This document shows, in pieces, positions 1 to 11,190 of a stretch of 64,000 nucleotides of DNA (position 1 is the first letter of the stretch; each line of letters opens with the position of its first letter). The notes beneath the pieces are model-generated. The model saw only the letters and a list, made by a program, of their open reading frames with translations. It ran no database searches and had not been told where the DNA came from. Location: the NCBI RefSeq assembly GCF_004324835.1, contig NW_021163139.1, forward strand, positions 372,001-436,000, written 5' to 3'. A program made the position numbers and the translations under genes. Origin of the DNA: Dendronephthya gigantea. Taxonomy: Eukaryota > Cnidaria > Anthozoa > Malacalcyonacea > Nephtheidae.

Positions 1-726
1 ATGCCAATGGCAAAAACACTTCAGAATTCACTTCAGAATTACGGAAGTCTTTTAATTAACGTCCTTTCAAGGTTTTTCTACTTACTGCTACATAAATTAC
101 TCCGTAAACTGTATCTCAATATCCTATTTACAACTATAGAATTCCACCATACACAAATCTCATTTATAATATAGAAAGGACTTGTAGTCCAATGTTAAAT
201 GAGTTTTTGCCGTAGTCGGAATTTGGACCAGCCAAATCTTGAACAAGCTCCATTATAATTTAGCACCAGTTCACTGTTGAACGCGCGGTGCTGTCGTGAC
301 AGTTACAATATAAGCGAGCTGTTGTAAGCAATAAAATTTATAATTACAATATAATACAAGTCTATCCTATCAACTATTTTCGCTACGTAGCTACTGAGCA
401 TTTAAACAAATATTGTTTTAAATTGCTGTCCTAATTCTGATTTAGGCGAGCCCACGTACTACGATGAGATACCGTGATTTGTGTCTGAGTTACCTGAAGA
501 ACTCGATATTTTTCTGCTTTTGAAAATATATTCTCTTAGTTGGTCATATTTCTGGCATAAATTCAGGCAGCTCAAACAAAACGAACGAAAGCAGCCTAAT
601 TATTCTTCTTTTGCCTGAGGCATTTATACCAAATTATCAACTCATTCACAGAGACTTACAGACTCTAAACAGTTATTACATCGAGAAGACAGGACAGTTT
701 TTCCTGGTCGATGTTCAAAGAAACTG
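1..726. other. Intergenic, downstream of the FAM181-like gene
   Basis: AT-rich sequence with no supportable gene. Around 472-510 a stretch reads like a decayed copy of the 80-bp tandem unit found at 10891-11190 (shared core GTGTCTGA-TACCTGA). Around 556-588 another stretch resembles part of the tandem repeat at 4120-4335 (shared core AGGCAGCTCAAA). Both similarities are by eye. Confidence 0.5.
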
Positions 727-1449
727 CTAAAATACTAAAATATCTTCTTGCAATCCAAAACTACCGCGAGCTTGCCAATTGTCCATGCCTAGGGATCCAT
801 CATTGTTGCAAAAATCGCCAATATTCTCTTTACCATTCAAAAGATACTGAGTTAGGTCCGTGTCTGGAATGAAAAGATCTTTAAGTTCAAGAGCCTGAGT
901 CAGCTCTTCGCATGTCAAAAAGTCTTCTTCGACAACCAGCTCTGGTGTTGACGTGATCGACGAGTACTCTTCTGGTGCTTGATATAGACAGCTGCTCTGT
1001 TTCCTTATTTGTCCATGGCACGTCATTTGCCTTTCTGGGAGATTTTCAATGCCACAAGCAGCATTCCTTGCAAAAGGAATGGGAAAGCTTGGCTCTGCAA
1101 AGCCCAAATTTGGATTTGATGTTTGAAGCGTATTGAACTGCAAAAAATTATGCGTAAGGGGTGGCGGATAACTCTGACCATTGCATTCACGAAGCGTAAA
1201 GTTCATCGACTCAATGCTATCTTTGGTGAAAGATTTTTTGCCAGCGCCGCCTTTCTCCGGATTCTTTACTATAGCTCTGAACTGTTTTTGTAAAAATCTT
1301 CGATGATTAATGTTCCTTTTAAAAGTGTTGGGTTTCTCCAAGGCGGTCTTAACTTTATTCGATGCTAGATTCATAAACGATAGCAACGAATGCACGTTAT
1401 TTGAGCTTGGATTATCGTCTTGTCCATAGATTTTTTTATTTGCTACCAT
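727..1449 (-). CDS. FAM181-like protein, single exon
   Basis: Intact intronless frame of 240 residues. Residues 21-62 match the conserved FAM181 block: a Leu-Leu-Ser-Phe-Met-Asn-Leu-Ala-Ser stretch, then VKTALEKP, then NHRRFLQKQFR, in the order seen in vertebrate FAM181A and FAM181B. The rest is low-complexity and acidic toward the C-terminus, as in the family. Vertebrate FAM181 proteins are reported to bind TEAD transcription factors through a YAP-like omega-loop. Here residues 116-126 contain a Ser-Phe-x-x-Pro core (EPSFPIP) that could play that part, but this is inference. The start is the first Met of the frame; there is no upstream in-frame extension. Family assignment is fairly secure; A or B cannot be decided and a single pre-duplication gene is likely. 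No membrane segment or signal peptide is seen. Confidence 0.75.
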   Translation of the reverse strand: MVANKKIYGQDDNPSSNNVHSLLSFMNLASNKVKTALEKPNTFKRNINHRRFLQKQFRAIVKNPEKGGAGKKSFTKDSIESMNFTLRECNGQSYPPPLTHNFLQFNTLQTSNPNLGFAEPSFPIPFARNAACGIENLPERQMTCHGQIRKQSSCLYQAPEEYSSITSTPELVVEEDFLTCEELTQALELKDLFIPDTDLTQYLLNGKENIGDFCNNDGSLGMDNWQARGSFGLQEDILVF

Positions 1450-2411
1450 TTTGGAAAGGATGCTGTTTCACGATGTCTTGATAAGCAGCGATGATGGTTG
1501 TTATGAGGACGTTATAATTGTGTTTAAACCTTGGAAGACGAAGCCCAGTCTGAATTGTAACGTATTGCTCTTGTCAAATGATTATCAATATCAAATCTTA
1601 TATGGACTTCCTTGTAATTTTAGTTCACTTGAAAGTCACCTGACCGATGTCAATACTAAATAAAGTGACGCCTGAATTAAAGTACATAGACTTTTATTGA
1701 CATTGAGCATATTTAAAAATGCACGCCCTCTTGGACACGGTACTTAGCGAGAGAAGGAACTGAGATTCTTTAATGGCTTTGCAAGTACTGCTTATATAAA
1801 TAATAACGTGTTCTCGACTTCTTTTAAGACACAATATCTCATGTAATATTAATTGTAGGAGTGAGTTTAGGGAAGGATAAAGCCCAAGAGCTTGCTATGG
1901 CAACAACCCTGGATGAATAAACACAGTTATTTGAAGACTCTTATCTTTTTACGACTCTGGTTTCGTTTCTCGCCTTTCCTGGTGTTGTAAGACAGCCACA
2001 CGCTATTTCTTTCCCAAACGATTAAAGCGTTAGTGTTCTCAAGCTAAAGCGATTGTGTTTAGTATTGTAATATTGGACGAAAGAGATTAAAATCGCCTAC
2101 GCTTAGTTTTCTTTGTATGGTCAGTAAATATCACACACGTTTTAAACAGTATCTAGAGCTCATGTGAAAGCGAATACAGGTTGAACTATCAATAGCGATG
2201 AGAAAGTGATATCGTCCTTTGGAATTGAATTATTTCAAATGTTCATCAGAATGAAGGTAGTAAGATATATCGGTGTATTCAAATGAACTTAATGAAGTGA
2301 ATAGACAATACAATATCGTTTAAAAATGAAATGCCTCTATTGTATGAAGAATAGCCCAGGTTAGGTTTTTGTCTTCGAAAACTGCAGTCGATCCATTATA
2401 AATATGTAGTT

Positions 2412-2505
2412 AGATCAGCTGAGGTTTCCTCCTGGATGAATAAAAGATGATCGCGTTACAGCACTTCTAGAGGCAGAACAGTTTGAAAGTGACAGCACTA
2501 TGCAG
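2412..2505 (+). repeat. Degenerate single copy of the 114-bp repeat family
   Basis: Recognisable blocks in the right order: GGTTTCCTCCTG, then AATAAAAGATGATC, then TTCTAGAGG, then AGAACAGTTTG, then a diverged GACAGCACTAT-CAGTAAGTATA. It looks like an old single unit. Confidence 0.6.
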
Positions 2506-3389
2506 TAAGTATAAGCTAGATGAGATGACCGTGGGAAAGTCATACCGGTGAAGTGATACCATAGGAAACACAAACACAAACCCACCTGACAGAAATACAG
2601 AAGGTTTTGGACGATAGGAAAAATGCACTTAGTGTTCTAGACTGGACTGTTTGCATGCAGCAACAACTCATTATGACTTAGTTTACAAAGTATTCTTTTA
2701 TGTGAACCAGAAAGAACACATTGATTAAAACATGCAAACGTATTCTGGAATAATATCCCTGCTACACTCTATAGTTCTCCATCCATAGTGAGATAGAATT
2801 CATAGCCAGTTTGAAACGAACATGACATGTATGTTTGGTTCAGTTCGACGACAAAGCAGACAGCTTCTTGCATGCAGATGAAAGACGCGAAATGCAAGCT
2901 CAACCCTCAGGGTATAGATTTTGTCACTGACTACCCCCCACCCCCTGTCAGTGCCATAAACGCTTTCATCAGCTTTCTGGTAAAGACATTGAGGATTTGA
3001 AAGCATTTAGCAAACTTTGCCAAAACCATAAGAAGCTGTCCCACGCATGCATCATGCAGAGATCTCGTTTTGAGGTTAAACACAGCCATTTTAAGAAACT
3101 GTATAAGTAAATAAATAGAAAACTAAACTGAAAGTCATATTACTCACATCATTAAACAGCTAAGTAAGGTCAAACATAGACTATGGAGGTTCCGGAACGT
3201 CATTCTAACATCATCTAGATGAAACAAACGGAAAACCGCAAGTTAGGGCAAAATACAAAGTTCTCTTTTTGACTGACTGAAAGAGCACTAGACAAACAAG
3301 AAAAATAATCATCGTAGGTGAGCCAGAACCTGTGTATGGACTGTGCAGTTTAAGGGAGTCTTTGAGCCTTTAACTAGTGTTTTATCCGC

Positions 3390-3624
3390 AAATAAAGTTA
3401 GTTTAGTTTAGGTTTCCTCCTGTAGTAACACTGGATCAATAAGAGATGTTCCTTACTGGAACTCTATAGGAAGAACAGTTTAGAACTGATGGAGCTATCC
3501 AGTATAAATAAAGTTAGTTTAGTTTAGGTTTCCTCCTGTAGTTGACCGAACCAATAAGAGATTAGTCTTACTTCACTCAACGCCTGACAAAAAAGTTTCA
3601 GAACTATAGCACTATAGTTTTTAT
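3390..3624 (+). repeat. 114-bp repeat family, about two tandem units
   Basis: One good unit and a second that decays after the first 40 bases. Unit landmarks are AATAAAGTTAGTTTAG, GGTTTCCTCCTGTAG, TAACACTGGATCAATAAG, CTTACTGGACCTCTAGG and AGAACTGATAGAGCTATCC. Confidence 0.85.
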
Positions 3625-4119
3625 AGTTGAAACAAATGAAACAATTCAACAAGCATCGCGCTGAGCCGAGCAAAAAGTAAAAAATATTGGACTATGTCAG
3701 TCTATGTGATAACAGGCTACAACAAATAAAGTGTTGGTAAATTATATGAACAATTGCATGTATATAAATTATATGAGCAATTGCATTGCATGATGATGAG
3801 GTAATGAACGGTAATTACGTGCTTGGGGCATGTCAATAAAGCACATTGACATTGATAATTTATATCCATTTTCATTGGGTGTGAAATATCGCTAATATAC
3901 CGTTTCCTTCCTCGAAAATTTAAACCCCAGCTGTGGAGATTGTTCTGTACTTCACCGTTGACGCAGTCACGCTCTTGAGATGCTGTGATTATAATCTCAT
4001 TTATGCAAGTGCAAAAAGACTAATTTATGCTGTTTCAAAATTATCATTCAAGTAATGTGCCACAGTCATGTATCTGTGCAATTGAGTCAATTGACAAAAG
4101 CAATCTCAAGACATCAGAT

Positions 4120-4335
4120 TCCCACCTCTGCATGTCTAACCATACTTAACCCAGGAACGAATCCTGTACAACATCAGACCACTTTAAGGTAGCTCACATT
4201 CAAGAACATGTACCACCTCTGCATGATCTAACCATGCTTAACTCAGCAGTGAATTCTGTACAACATCAGCACAAATTTAGGCAGCTCAAATCAAAGAACA
4301 CGTACAAATCTGCATCAACCAATCATACTCACAAC
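4120..4335 (+). repeat. Tandem duplication, ~90-bp unit, about 2.3 copies
   Basis: CCACCTCTGCATG occurs at 4122 and 4212. Each copy is followed by a CTAACCAT-CTTAAC block and a CTGTACAACATCAG block. A third partial copy starts near 4306. A fragment of the same repeat appears to be present near 556-588. Confidence 0.7.
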
Positions 4336-6001
4336 AGCAATGCTAATCATAAGATCACTTCAAGACGCGACTAATATTCAAGAAGTTACAAGGTTCATAA
4401 TACTTAACCGTGCATAATGGCATGTCCATGCACTGAAATACTTATTTATACACAAATTAGAAACTTAAAACATTAATAATGATTTATATTGTTTGATGCC
4501 CGTTTAAACCAAAGCATCTCATGAAAATTCTGCGTCCACCGGGCAAATTGCATGCGTTTTCGTGATGGAAAATTTCTCCGAGATAAAACAAGTAATTCTG
4601 AAACGCGATTTCCTGAATAATGCTCGCTATCACGAATTTACACTTTCACATTATTTAATTGCACAATTTAAGATATTGGCTCCCAACAGAAGACATGCAT
4701 TTGTTTTGATCTATATGTAACTAGCATATGAAGGCTCAATACTGATACTTGTTTATTTCGGGTAGAAAATAATGAATTTTGGCTAGTGTGCAAGAGATAA
4801 TTAGATGAAGTATGGAGAATGTGTCTTCGCTGAGGGGGGTGATATAGTTGAAGGGGTGTGGTCCCCGTAGGGTTGCGGTGCTGGAAATTTCAAGGTCAGT
4901 AGAGCCACAGTTAAAAGAATGAGAACAGAAGGGCTTTTTCCTGTACGGTGTCCAATGCAGAGTTGAGGACTAGGCAATTGTACTTCAACCGGACGTTATA
5001 ATTGGAAAGAGAGTTTTAGCAAAACTTGCGTCACCAAAAAAAACATGATTTATGTATCCGTTCTCCGTTCCGTTCAAAGCAATTGTTGCTATTACGACTC
5101 TTTGTAGGATTTACACTCGTGTTTGTCCAACTAAAACGGTTTTTTAACTCAAATGAGATTGGCATTCATGTAGCCTCGAGGTATAATAGTTTGGCACGAA
5201 GTGCCAAGTGTAAATAGCCGGAAATTATCAGAGCATTCACTGCAAATAGCTTTGGAATAGACCAGCCAGGTTATTCAAACTGAGCACGGATCCCTCGAAT
5301 AAATATAACGTTTTTTATTATGAATATAATATTTTGCATGTTCGAGGATGAACACCTACATATTCATTGTAGAACGTGTGGTTATAACAACTGAACTAGA
5401 CTTCCTTATTTTGTTATTAAAGGAAGCTCGCGTTCCCGTCTAAAATTATACTCAAACGCCTTTGAGGCGCTTTCTCATCCTTTTCCTGAGTGTCCTACAG
5501 ACACGGAATAGTGTTTTCAACAGTTTAGCGAGAAAACTTTGATGCAAATAATGTAATCATTCTTTATCCCCACTCTTAGCCCTTGATTGACTTGGCACAC
5601 CCAATGGTCACACTGTTCTTAAGAACTCCTTATAGAACGTGGGTGGCGGGCAACACTCGAAAAAACATTCATATACTGTGCTAAAGTAGGACGACATGTC
5701 ACGCGATTTGTGAAAGCAAGTCGTTTCAAGCATGGCGTGAAAACGTTATTTCACTATAGCGTTTTTACGCAGTATTTCGTACGTTTCTCAGTCAACACGA
5801 TCATGAGGTTTTGGTCGAAGGAGTTGACACCCCCATATCATTCGCACACAGGGTGCTGCCCAACAGGATGTCGCACGCAGTCTAACATCCGAGTAGAAGT
5901 CGAATTTGATGACAAGACCTAAGAGTTTGGATTGATTTAGCGACTTTACCTCCAGATGTGAAGGAAATTCAAACTTTCAACAAGTATTTAACGTTTATGC
6001 C

Positions 6002-6466
6002 GGATAGCTCTATCATTTCTGAACTATATACTTACAATGAATAGCTCTGTCAGCTCTAAACTGTTTTTTCCTGCAGCAAGAGTAAGCTCATTAACTTTAT
6101 TTTTACTGGATAGCTCTATCAGTTCTAAACTGTTCTTCCTAGAGGTCCAGTAAGGATCATCTCTTATTGATCCAGTGTTACTACAGGAGGAAACCTAAAC
6201 TAAACTAACTTTATTTATACTGGATAGCTCTGTCAGTTCTAAACTGTTCTTCCTAGAGGTGAGAGGTCCAGTAAGGATCATCTCTTATTGATCCAGTGTT
6301 ACTACAGGAGGAAACCTAAACTAAACTAACTTTATTTATACTGCATAACTCTATCAGCTCTAAACTGTTCTTCCTAGAAGTCCAGTAAGGATCATTTCTT
6401 ATTGATCCAGTGTTACTACAGGAAGAAACCTAAGCTAAACTAACTTTATTTATAATGGATATAGTT
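6002..6466 (-). repeat. 114-bp repeat family array, inverted, about four units
   Basis: Units run in the opposite orientation to the copies at 3390 and 8446 (GGATAGCTCTATCAG, AGGTCCAGTAAGGATCATC, GTTACTACAGGAGGAAACC). The first unit (6002-6100) is most diverged and the inner units are nearly identical, as expected when arrays homogenise from the middle. Confidence 0.9.
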
Positions 6467-7649
6467 CAATCAGGTACAGTAAGTGACACATTGCAATACT
6501 ATAGATCACACTGACAATCATCACTGTCGGAGAGTCAATGACGAAGGAGAACTGAATACGTTAATCAGGCCACCAAATATATAATTTGCATAAATTACTT
6601 GCTTCACGTCGGTGTAATACACTGAGATTTTAAAATGTCGTATAACTTGGGGTGAGCGGCAGAGTTTTTGATGCAGATCTTACAATGAACTTCGGCAAAC
6701 AATGTTCAAAACTAATTTGATAGCTTAAATGTGTGAATGGCATTATGAGATAAGCGTTTAAAACGTTTCTCTGGAATTTAATCTTGTAAAGGAAGACTTA
6801 GGAAGTCAAAAAACGATAGACATGATGACCACAAAGTGGGTTGCTGTTAAATACTGCGAATAGCTTAACAGTCTTGGAATGCGAGCAATCATTCATATGC
6901 AGTTATGCTTTGAAGCCAGGGAAGCAATTGCTTGAACAGTTGAACTGCTCTCGACATGGGATCATGATGTGGTTTTCAACCACTTCATGACAATGTAGCT
7001 ACTTCATCAAAACCACTTCACGTCGGGTTAACATTTTAAAAATAGACAAGGTAAGAATGTTTCGTGTGTCACTCATGCGATTCGGGAAAGCCTGATGAAC
7101 CAATAAGGCTGGTTGAAAAAAATGAATGGTAAAAAAGTTGGAATTAGAATGAATGGAAGATGATGTATTATGTTAATGCGTACTTCACAGAACGCAGGGT
7201 TTATCATGTCTAATACAATTTAGTGAAATAGCGGCGAATGAAATATTCCTCAGGTATGCAACAAATATTTTAACACTCAAACATTCCCTAATCCCTGAAG
7301 AAAAAGGGCAGCGTATACTCTTTTATTTTTCAACAAAAATAGCGCCCGCATCTGTTGATTACGTTTCTGAAAAAGTGTTCCACATCTTTTCAGTTCATTT
7401 CTTTTCAAATTACCAAACATTCTTCGTCTCTCTGGACAGCTTTGCCGAATAACAGGCGTTGGTTTTTTCGTGAAAAACACTGACTGGTCGTTCGTCGGCA
7501 GGTTCACAAAGAATTTTAAGCCTAATTCTGATCGCGTGAACTTGTGAGCTGTTGATGGAACATAGGTTTTTCACATACATATTTTCGTAGATGACAATGT
7601 GAGCATGACGCGTTCGCATGCATCACGCCGCTAATCTGGGCAATGTATG

Positions 7650-7655
7650 TATAAA
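7650..7655 (+). promoter_or_regulatory. Possible TATA box for the first CTCK gene
   Basis: TATAAA lies about 155 bp upstream of the ATG at 7810. Position and sequence suit a core promoter with a 5' UTR of roughly 120 bp. No start-site data support it. Confidence 0.35.
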
Positions 7656-7809
7656 GTGCCAAGTTCATGTCACCGAGCGTTTTAAAAGCCGAGAGTAAAT
7701 CCAGTAAATCGCTTTCGAGCATTGAACGAGCCTTTTGAAGAGCATATACTTCACAAGCCACTTGCGGACAATCCACATTTCAGCAAAAATACCAAGTTGG
7801 TCCAAGAAG

Positions 7810-8151
7810 ATGAAATATCCACAAGGCGCCTGCTTCCTTTGTGCAATAACAGCTCTTGTTTTGTTCACCAGAGTTGACATGCAACTTCCCGAGGCCTGTC
7901 GTGTTCACAAGGTACGACGCACTCAAAATCGTAATGGTTGTCAGGTACCTGAGTTCATTGTGAACGCGTGCAGAGGCTACTGCTATTCTCAAGAATTGCA
8001 TTTCGAGCGACCTCCGTTTGTTAGGAGGAAATGCAGTTGCTGCCAATCCGTTGGAAATGAGCTCATAATGAACGTGACCTATTCTTGTAATTCAACCAAT
8101 GTAACTTTTACCGTTCCTAGCGTTAGAAATTGCACATGCCAGGATTGTTAA
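7810..8151 (+). CDS. Small secreted cystine-knot (CTCK) protein, copy 1
   Basis: Intronless, 113 residues from the Met at 7810. That start is preferred to the in-frame Met at 7735 because it is followed at once by a signal peptide-like stretch (residues about 7-20, FLCAITALVLF). The mature part has 11 cysteines in the C-terminal cystine-knot pattern: a Cys, then GC, then CRGYC (the C-x-G-x-C ring), then CSCC, a single Cys, and a final C-T-C-x-x-C. The CxCC plus CxCxxC spacing is that of bursicon, norrin and mucin CTCK domains; glycoprotein hormone alpha-type subunits lack the extra Cys before CC. Asn-x-Thr/Ser sites lie near the C-terminus. Probably an extracellular ligand or ligand subunit, perhaps dimeric; receptor unknown. 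A paralogue lies 2 kb downstream on the same strand. Confidence 0.8.
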   Translation: MKYPQGACFLCAITALVLFTRVDMQLPEACRVHKVRRTQNRNGCQVPEFIVNACRGYCYSQELHFERPPFVRRKCSCCQSVGNELIMNVTYSCNSTNVTFTVPSVRNCTCQDC

Positions 8152-8445
8152 TAGCTGAACGTTGTCGCAGGACAAGAAAGCTTATGGATGGGGAAAGAAA
8201 CATCATAGAAATCATAGCAATCTCAGTAATGCTCAAACTAGACATGGACATGCAGCTAAGTAGGATTTATTAGATTGAAAATAGACTGCTGATATTAAAG
8301 ACAAAAATTTACCATTGTATTCCACGTTTTTGGAGAGATGAAATGACGAATCAATTACATGATTTATGATTGCTATTGTGTACGTACTTTGACAGGCTAC
8401 AGAATTTATCGTGAGAGATGAGTCTTACTTAACCTACTTACTTAA

Positions 8446-8842
8446 CTTTCCTTAGGTTCCTCCTGTAGTGACACTCGATGAATAAGAGATGATCCTTACT
8501 GGACCTCTAGGAAGAACAGTTTAGAACTGATAGAGCTATCCATTATAAATAAAGTTAGTTTAGTTTAGGTTTCCTCCTGTAGTAACACTGGATCAATAAG
8601 AGATGATCCTTACTGGACCTCTAGGATAGAGCTATCCAATATAAATAAAGTTAGTTTAGTTTAGGTTTCCTCCTGTAGTAACACTGGATTAATGAGAGAT
8701 GATCCTTACTGAACCTCTAGGAAGAACAGTTTAGAACTGATAGAGTTATCCAGTATAAATAAAGTTAGTTTAGTTTAAGCGATTATTCTTACTGTACCAC
8801 AAGAAGGAACAATTTAGAACTAAACTGTTAGAGTGCTATCCA
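8446..8842 (+). repeat. 114-bp repeat family array, about 3.5 units
   Basis: The units between about 8455 and 8790 are well conserved; the last is truncated and diverged. Same orientation as the array at 3390. Confidence 0.9.
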
Positions 8843-9333
8843 ATCGGCGTAATACTTGTTTAAAAAGAATTTATTTGAGGGAAAACTGGACCATTTACAC
8901 TGTACAAAATGTATAAATCTACAGAACCATTATAATTACAGAACTACAGAATAATTACCTTCAAATTAGTTTGCGTCTCTTGACTTTCTTTCTATGGCGA
9001 GGGAGTCTTGACTTGAAAGATTAATCCATTCTCTTTAGTCTTTATTATCATACTTCGAAAATTTCTTTCCGATAAACATGACTAAAGGATTTTATGCCCG
9101 GCGACGAACGACAGGCACTCACAGTGCTTCAACAAACAAGCTCTCGAATTTCAAAATCCGTTTAATCCCTTTTTTGACTGCCGTGGGACGCTTTAATGTG
9201 CTTTGAGACGTTTCGCCCACATGCAGACAGAAACCATTCCATTTGTCAGGTAAACTTAAAGCGTCCTTGAACTCAGTACGGAATAGCAAATGAATGGCGT
9301 GTAGCACGATTTTCGAACAGCGCGTGTTATCAA

Positions 9334-9462
9334 ACAGGGTTGCCGCCAGATTACTGCAAAAAGAACTAGCCAAAATCCTTTGATTTCTTTGTTTCAAACA
9401 AAGGAAAACAGCGATTGTGGTAATAATATTTGGCTAATTTATTCAGTAATCTGGCAACCCTG
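9334..9462. mobile_element. hAT-type MITE, ~129 bp
   Basis: Terminal inverted repeats of about 19-22 bp: the left end starts CAGGGTTGCC and ends AGATTACTG (9335-9356); the right end (9444-9462) is its reverse complement, apart from three extra bases in the left copy. An identical 8-bp direct repeat, GTTATCAA, lies at 9326-9333 and 9463-9470, as expected for a hAT target-site duplication. There is no coding capacity. Confidence 0.8.
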
Positions 9463-10078
9463 GTTATCAATGGATCAGAACACGTACAATCTTAATTCCC
9501 TTTGTGCCTTCCTTTGCTTAACGATTGTAATGCGTTTCACAACACAATAGACATCTTCAGTTTTCGCTTTTTTAGCAGAGAAATTAACATGATTTACAAG
9601 CTACCGTATTAATTACACGCAGGCGTTTAAATCTAGGATTGTGTAATTTTTATTTGTTTGCGATTGAAAAAAGAACGTAGGCTACGTGTTGTTTCATACA
9701 GAAAAATCGTTTTTGTTATCGGAATAAAATTCCAGCATAACTCGGGTGAATGATATTATATAACACTTGCTGAGCAGCTGTTCGATGTGGCCTTAATGAT
9801 AACAAGATTCCACATCCTCTTTTGTATTCGTCTTTCCATTCTTCCGGGCTAACATCCCTTCGTTAATTGAACACGAAAGAACCTGGCATTCTGTCTGTTT
9901 CTCATAAGAAAACTCCCGAACAAATGCGAACCTTGAATCACTTATGTTCAATCTCTCGTCTCGTTCTGCCTATCAGGTTTCAAAAAAAAAAGCCCGTTCA
10001 CATTTCTCCATTAATCTTCTGACATCACTTGATGACAAAATTTCGACAGCGAAGCCTGCGAAGGCGCGAGACACCGGA

Positions 10079-10084
10079 TATAAA
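10079..10084 (+). promoter_or_regulatory. TATA box for the second CTCK gene
   Basis: TATAAA in a locally GC-richer stretch, 92 bp upstream of the ATG at 10176. This fits a start site near 10110 and a short 5' UTR. Confidence 0.5.
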
Positions 10085-10175
10085 GGACCACGGAGGAAAA
10101 AGTAACTCACATTAGTCTGCGAGTCACCTGTTTCTAAAGAGCATCCGCGAGAAGAAATCAAAGTAAAGAAACGCA

Positions 10176-10526
10176 ATGAAGACGACAAGCTTTTACACTG
10201 TGCTAAGCCTTTGCGTGGCCGGATTGATTCTATCTCTCGTGAGCGTCGACTCGGCCGCTGTGTCTTGTTATCCAAAAAAATACACACATATTGTAACGAG
10301 GGATGGTTGCACATCGAAAGAGGTTGACGTAAAAGCGTGTTTAGGGGAGTGTATCTCAAGACAAACACCTATAGATACTTATCCGTATTTCTCCACGGAT
10401 TGCGACTGCTGTAAACCAACTGACAGCGAAGATGTGGACGTGACGTTAACATGTGGATCCCGTAGGGTCAGCGCGAAAATTCCAAGCGCAAAGCAGTGCA
10501 AATGCTTAAAATGTCCTCGACATTAA
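10176..10526 (+). CDS. Small secreted cystine-knot (CTCK) protein, copy 2
   Basis: Intronless, 116 residues. Residues 1-27 form a signal peptide (MKTT, then a hydrophobic core VLSLCVAGLILSLV, then small residues SAA before the first Cys). The mature domain has the same 11-Cys layout as the gene at 7810: Cys, GC, CLGEC (C-x-G-x-C), CDCC, Cys and CKCLKC. Outside the cysteines the two proteins are strongly diverged, so the duplication is not recent. The short loops, with no extra domain, suggest a bursicon- or norrin-like ligand subunit. A TATA box 92 bp upstream and a poly(A) signal about 30 bp after the stop give it complete gene signals. Function is inferred from the fold only. Confidence 0.82.
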   Translation: MKTTSFYTVLSLCVAGLILSLVSVDSAAVSCYPKKYTHIVTRDGCTSKEVDVKACLGECISRQTPIDTYPYFSTDCDCCKPTDSEDVDVTLTCGSRRVSAKIPSAKQCKCLKCPRH

Positions 10527-10556
10527 AAAGAATGAACACACACGTAGACCACTACG

Positions 10557-10562
10557 AATAAA
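10557..10562 (+). other. Poly(A) signal of the second CTCK gene
   Basis: AATAAA 31 bp after the stop codon. Confidence 0.6.
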
Positions 10563-10890
10563 GTACTTGTAAATTTCAGCTGGAGGATTAGTCTAAATGA
10601 TCAGATGCTGATATTCATTGATGCATGATAGAACTGAAGCGAGTATGCAAGAGAACATTCGTGATTCGTCGTAACATTAGTAATCTCAATCACTGACTCA
10701 ATTTTAACAAACTGTTTTCAACAAACTGGTTGTTCAGTAATCTACAGTATATTTATTTTAGAATATAGTTCCAATTATGTTAGAATTAGTAAATGTATTA
10801 AACGTATTCAACTGAAACTCTGAAAGGACGTGGATATTAAAACTAAACATGGTTTTGCTTCACTAATTTTCTATGAGATATCTCAAATAT

Positions 10891-11190
10891 CTGAACTACC
10901 TGAGAAAGATGTCTCAAACGTTGTGATCCAGTGTAGGTAGTATTCTACAGTAAGCTGTCGTGGTTTGTGTCTGAACTACCTGAAAAAGATATCTCAAACG
11001 TGGTGGTCCAGTGTAGGTAGTATTCAACAGTAAGCTGTCGTGGTTTGTGTCTGAAACTACCTGAGAAAGATATCTTAAACGTGGTGGTTCAGTGTAGGTA
11101 GTATTCTACAATAAGCTGTCGTGGTTTGTGTCTGAACTACCTGAGAAAAATATCTCAAACGTGGTGGTCCAGTGTAGGTAGTATACCACA
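10891..11190 (+). repeat. 80-bp tandem repeat, ~3.75 copies
   Basis: CTGAACTACCTGA begins copies at 10891, 10971, 11051 and 11132. Each copy holds a GATATCTCAAACGTGGTGG block and a GTGTAGGTAGTATTC block. Copies differ at several positions. A decayed relative may exist at 472-510. Confidence 0.9.

Larger units (their letters stand above)
1450..7649. other. Gene-poor interval with several repeats
   Basis: About 6.2 kb without a convincing coding exon. All open frames are short (at most 84 residues), lack recognisable motifs and mostly lie in AT-rich DNA. The interval holds 114-bp family copies at 2412-2505, 3390-3624 and 6002-6466, and a ~90-bp tandem duplication at 4120-4335. The part next to 1450 should contain the FAM181-like promoter, but no clear TATA box was recognised. 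Confidence 0.5.
8152..10078. other. Interval between the two CTCK genes
   Basis: No convincing exon. It contains the 3' UTR of copy 1, a 114-bp repeat array (8446-8842) and a hAT-type MITE (9334-9462). The minus-strand frame at 9119-9397 overlaps the MITE and is taken as chance. Confidence 0.6.

Noticed and set aside
1451-1663. 70-residue plus-strand frame abutting the FAM181-like start
   Set aside because: No motif; it lies where the FAM181-like promoter is expected.
7277-8046. Minus-strand frames overlapping the first CTCK gene
   Set aside because: Shadows of the plus-strand gene; the cysteine pattern and signal peptide support only the plus strand.
8446-8842. TTTAGG-like motifs in the 114-bp repeat read as interstitial telomere repeats
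   Set aside because: Only one or two TTTAG steps per unit, not a tandem TTAGGG array.
7810-10526. CTCK pair as venom toxins
   Set aside because: The 11-Cys CTCK layout fits ligand subunits; no known cnidarian toxin scaffold matches.
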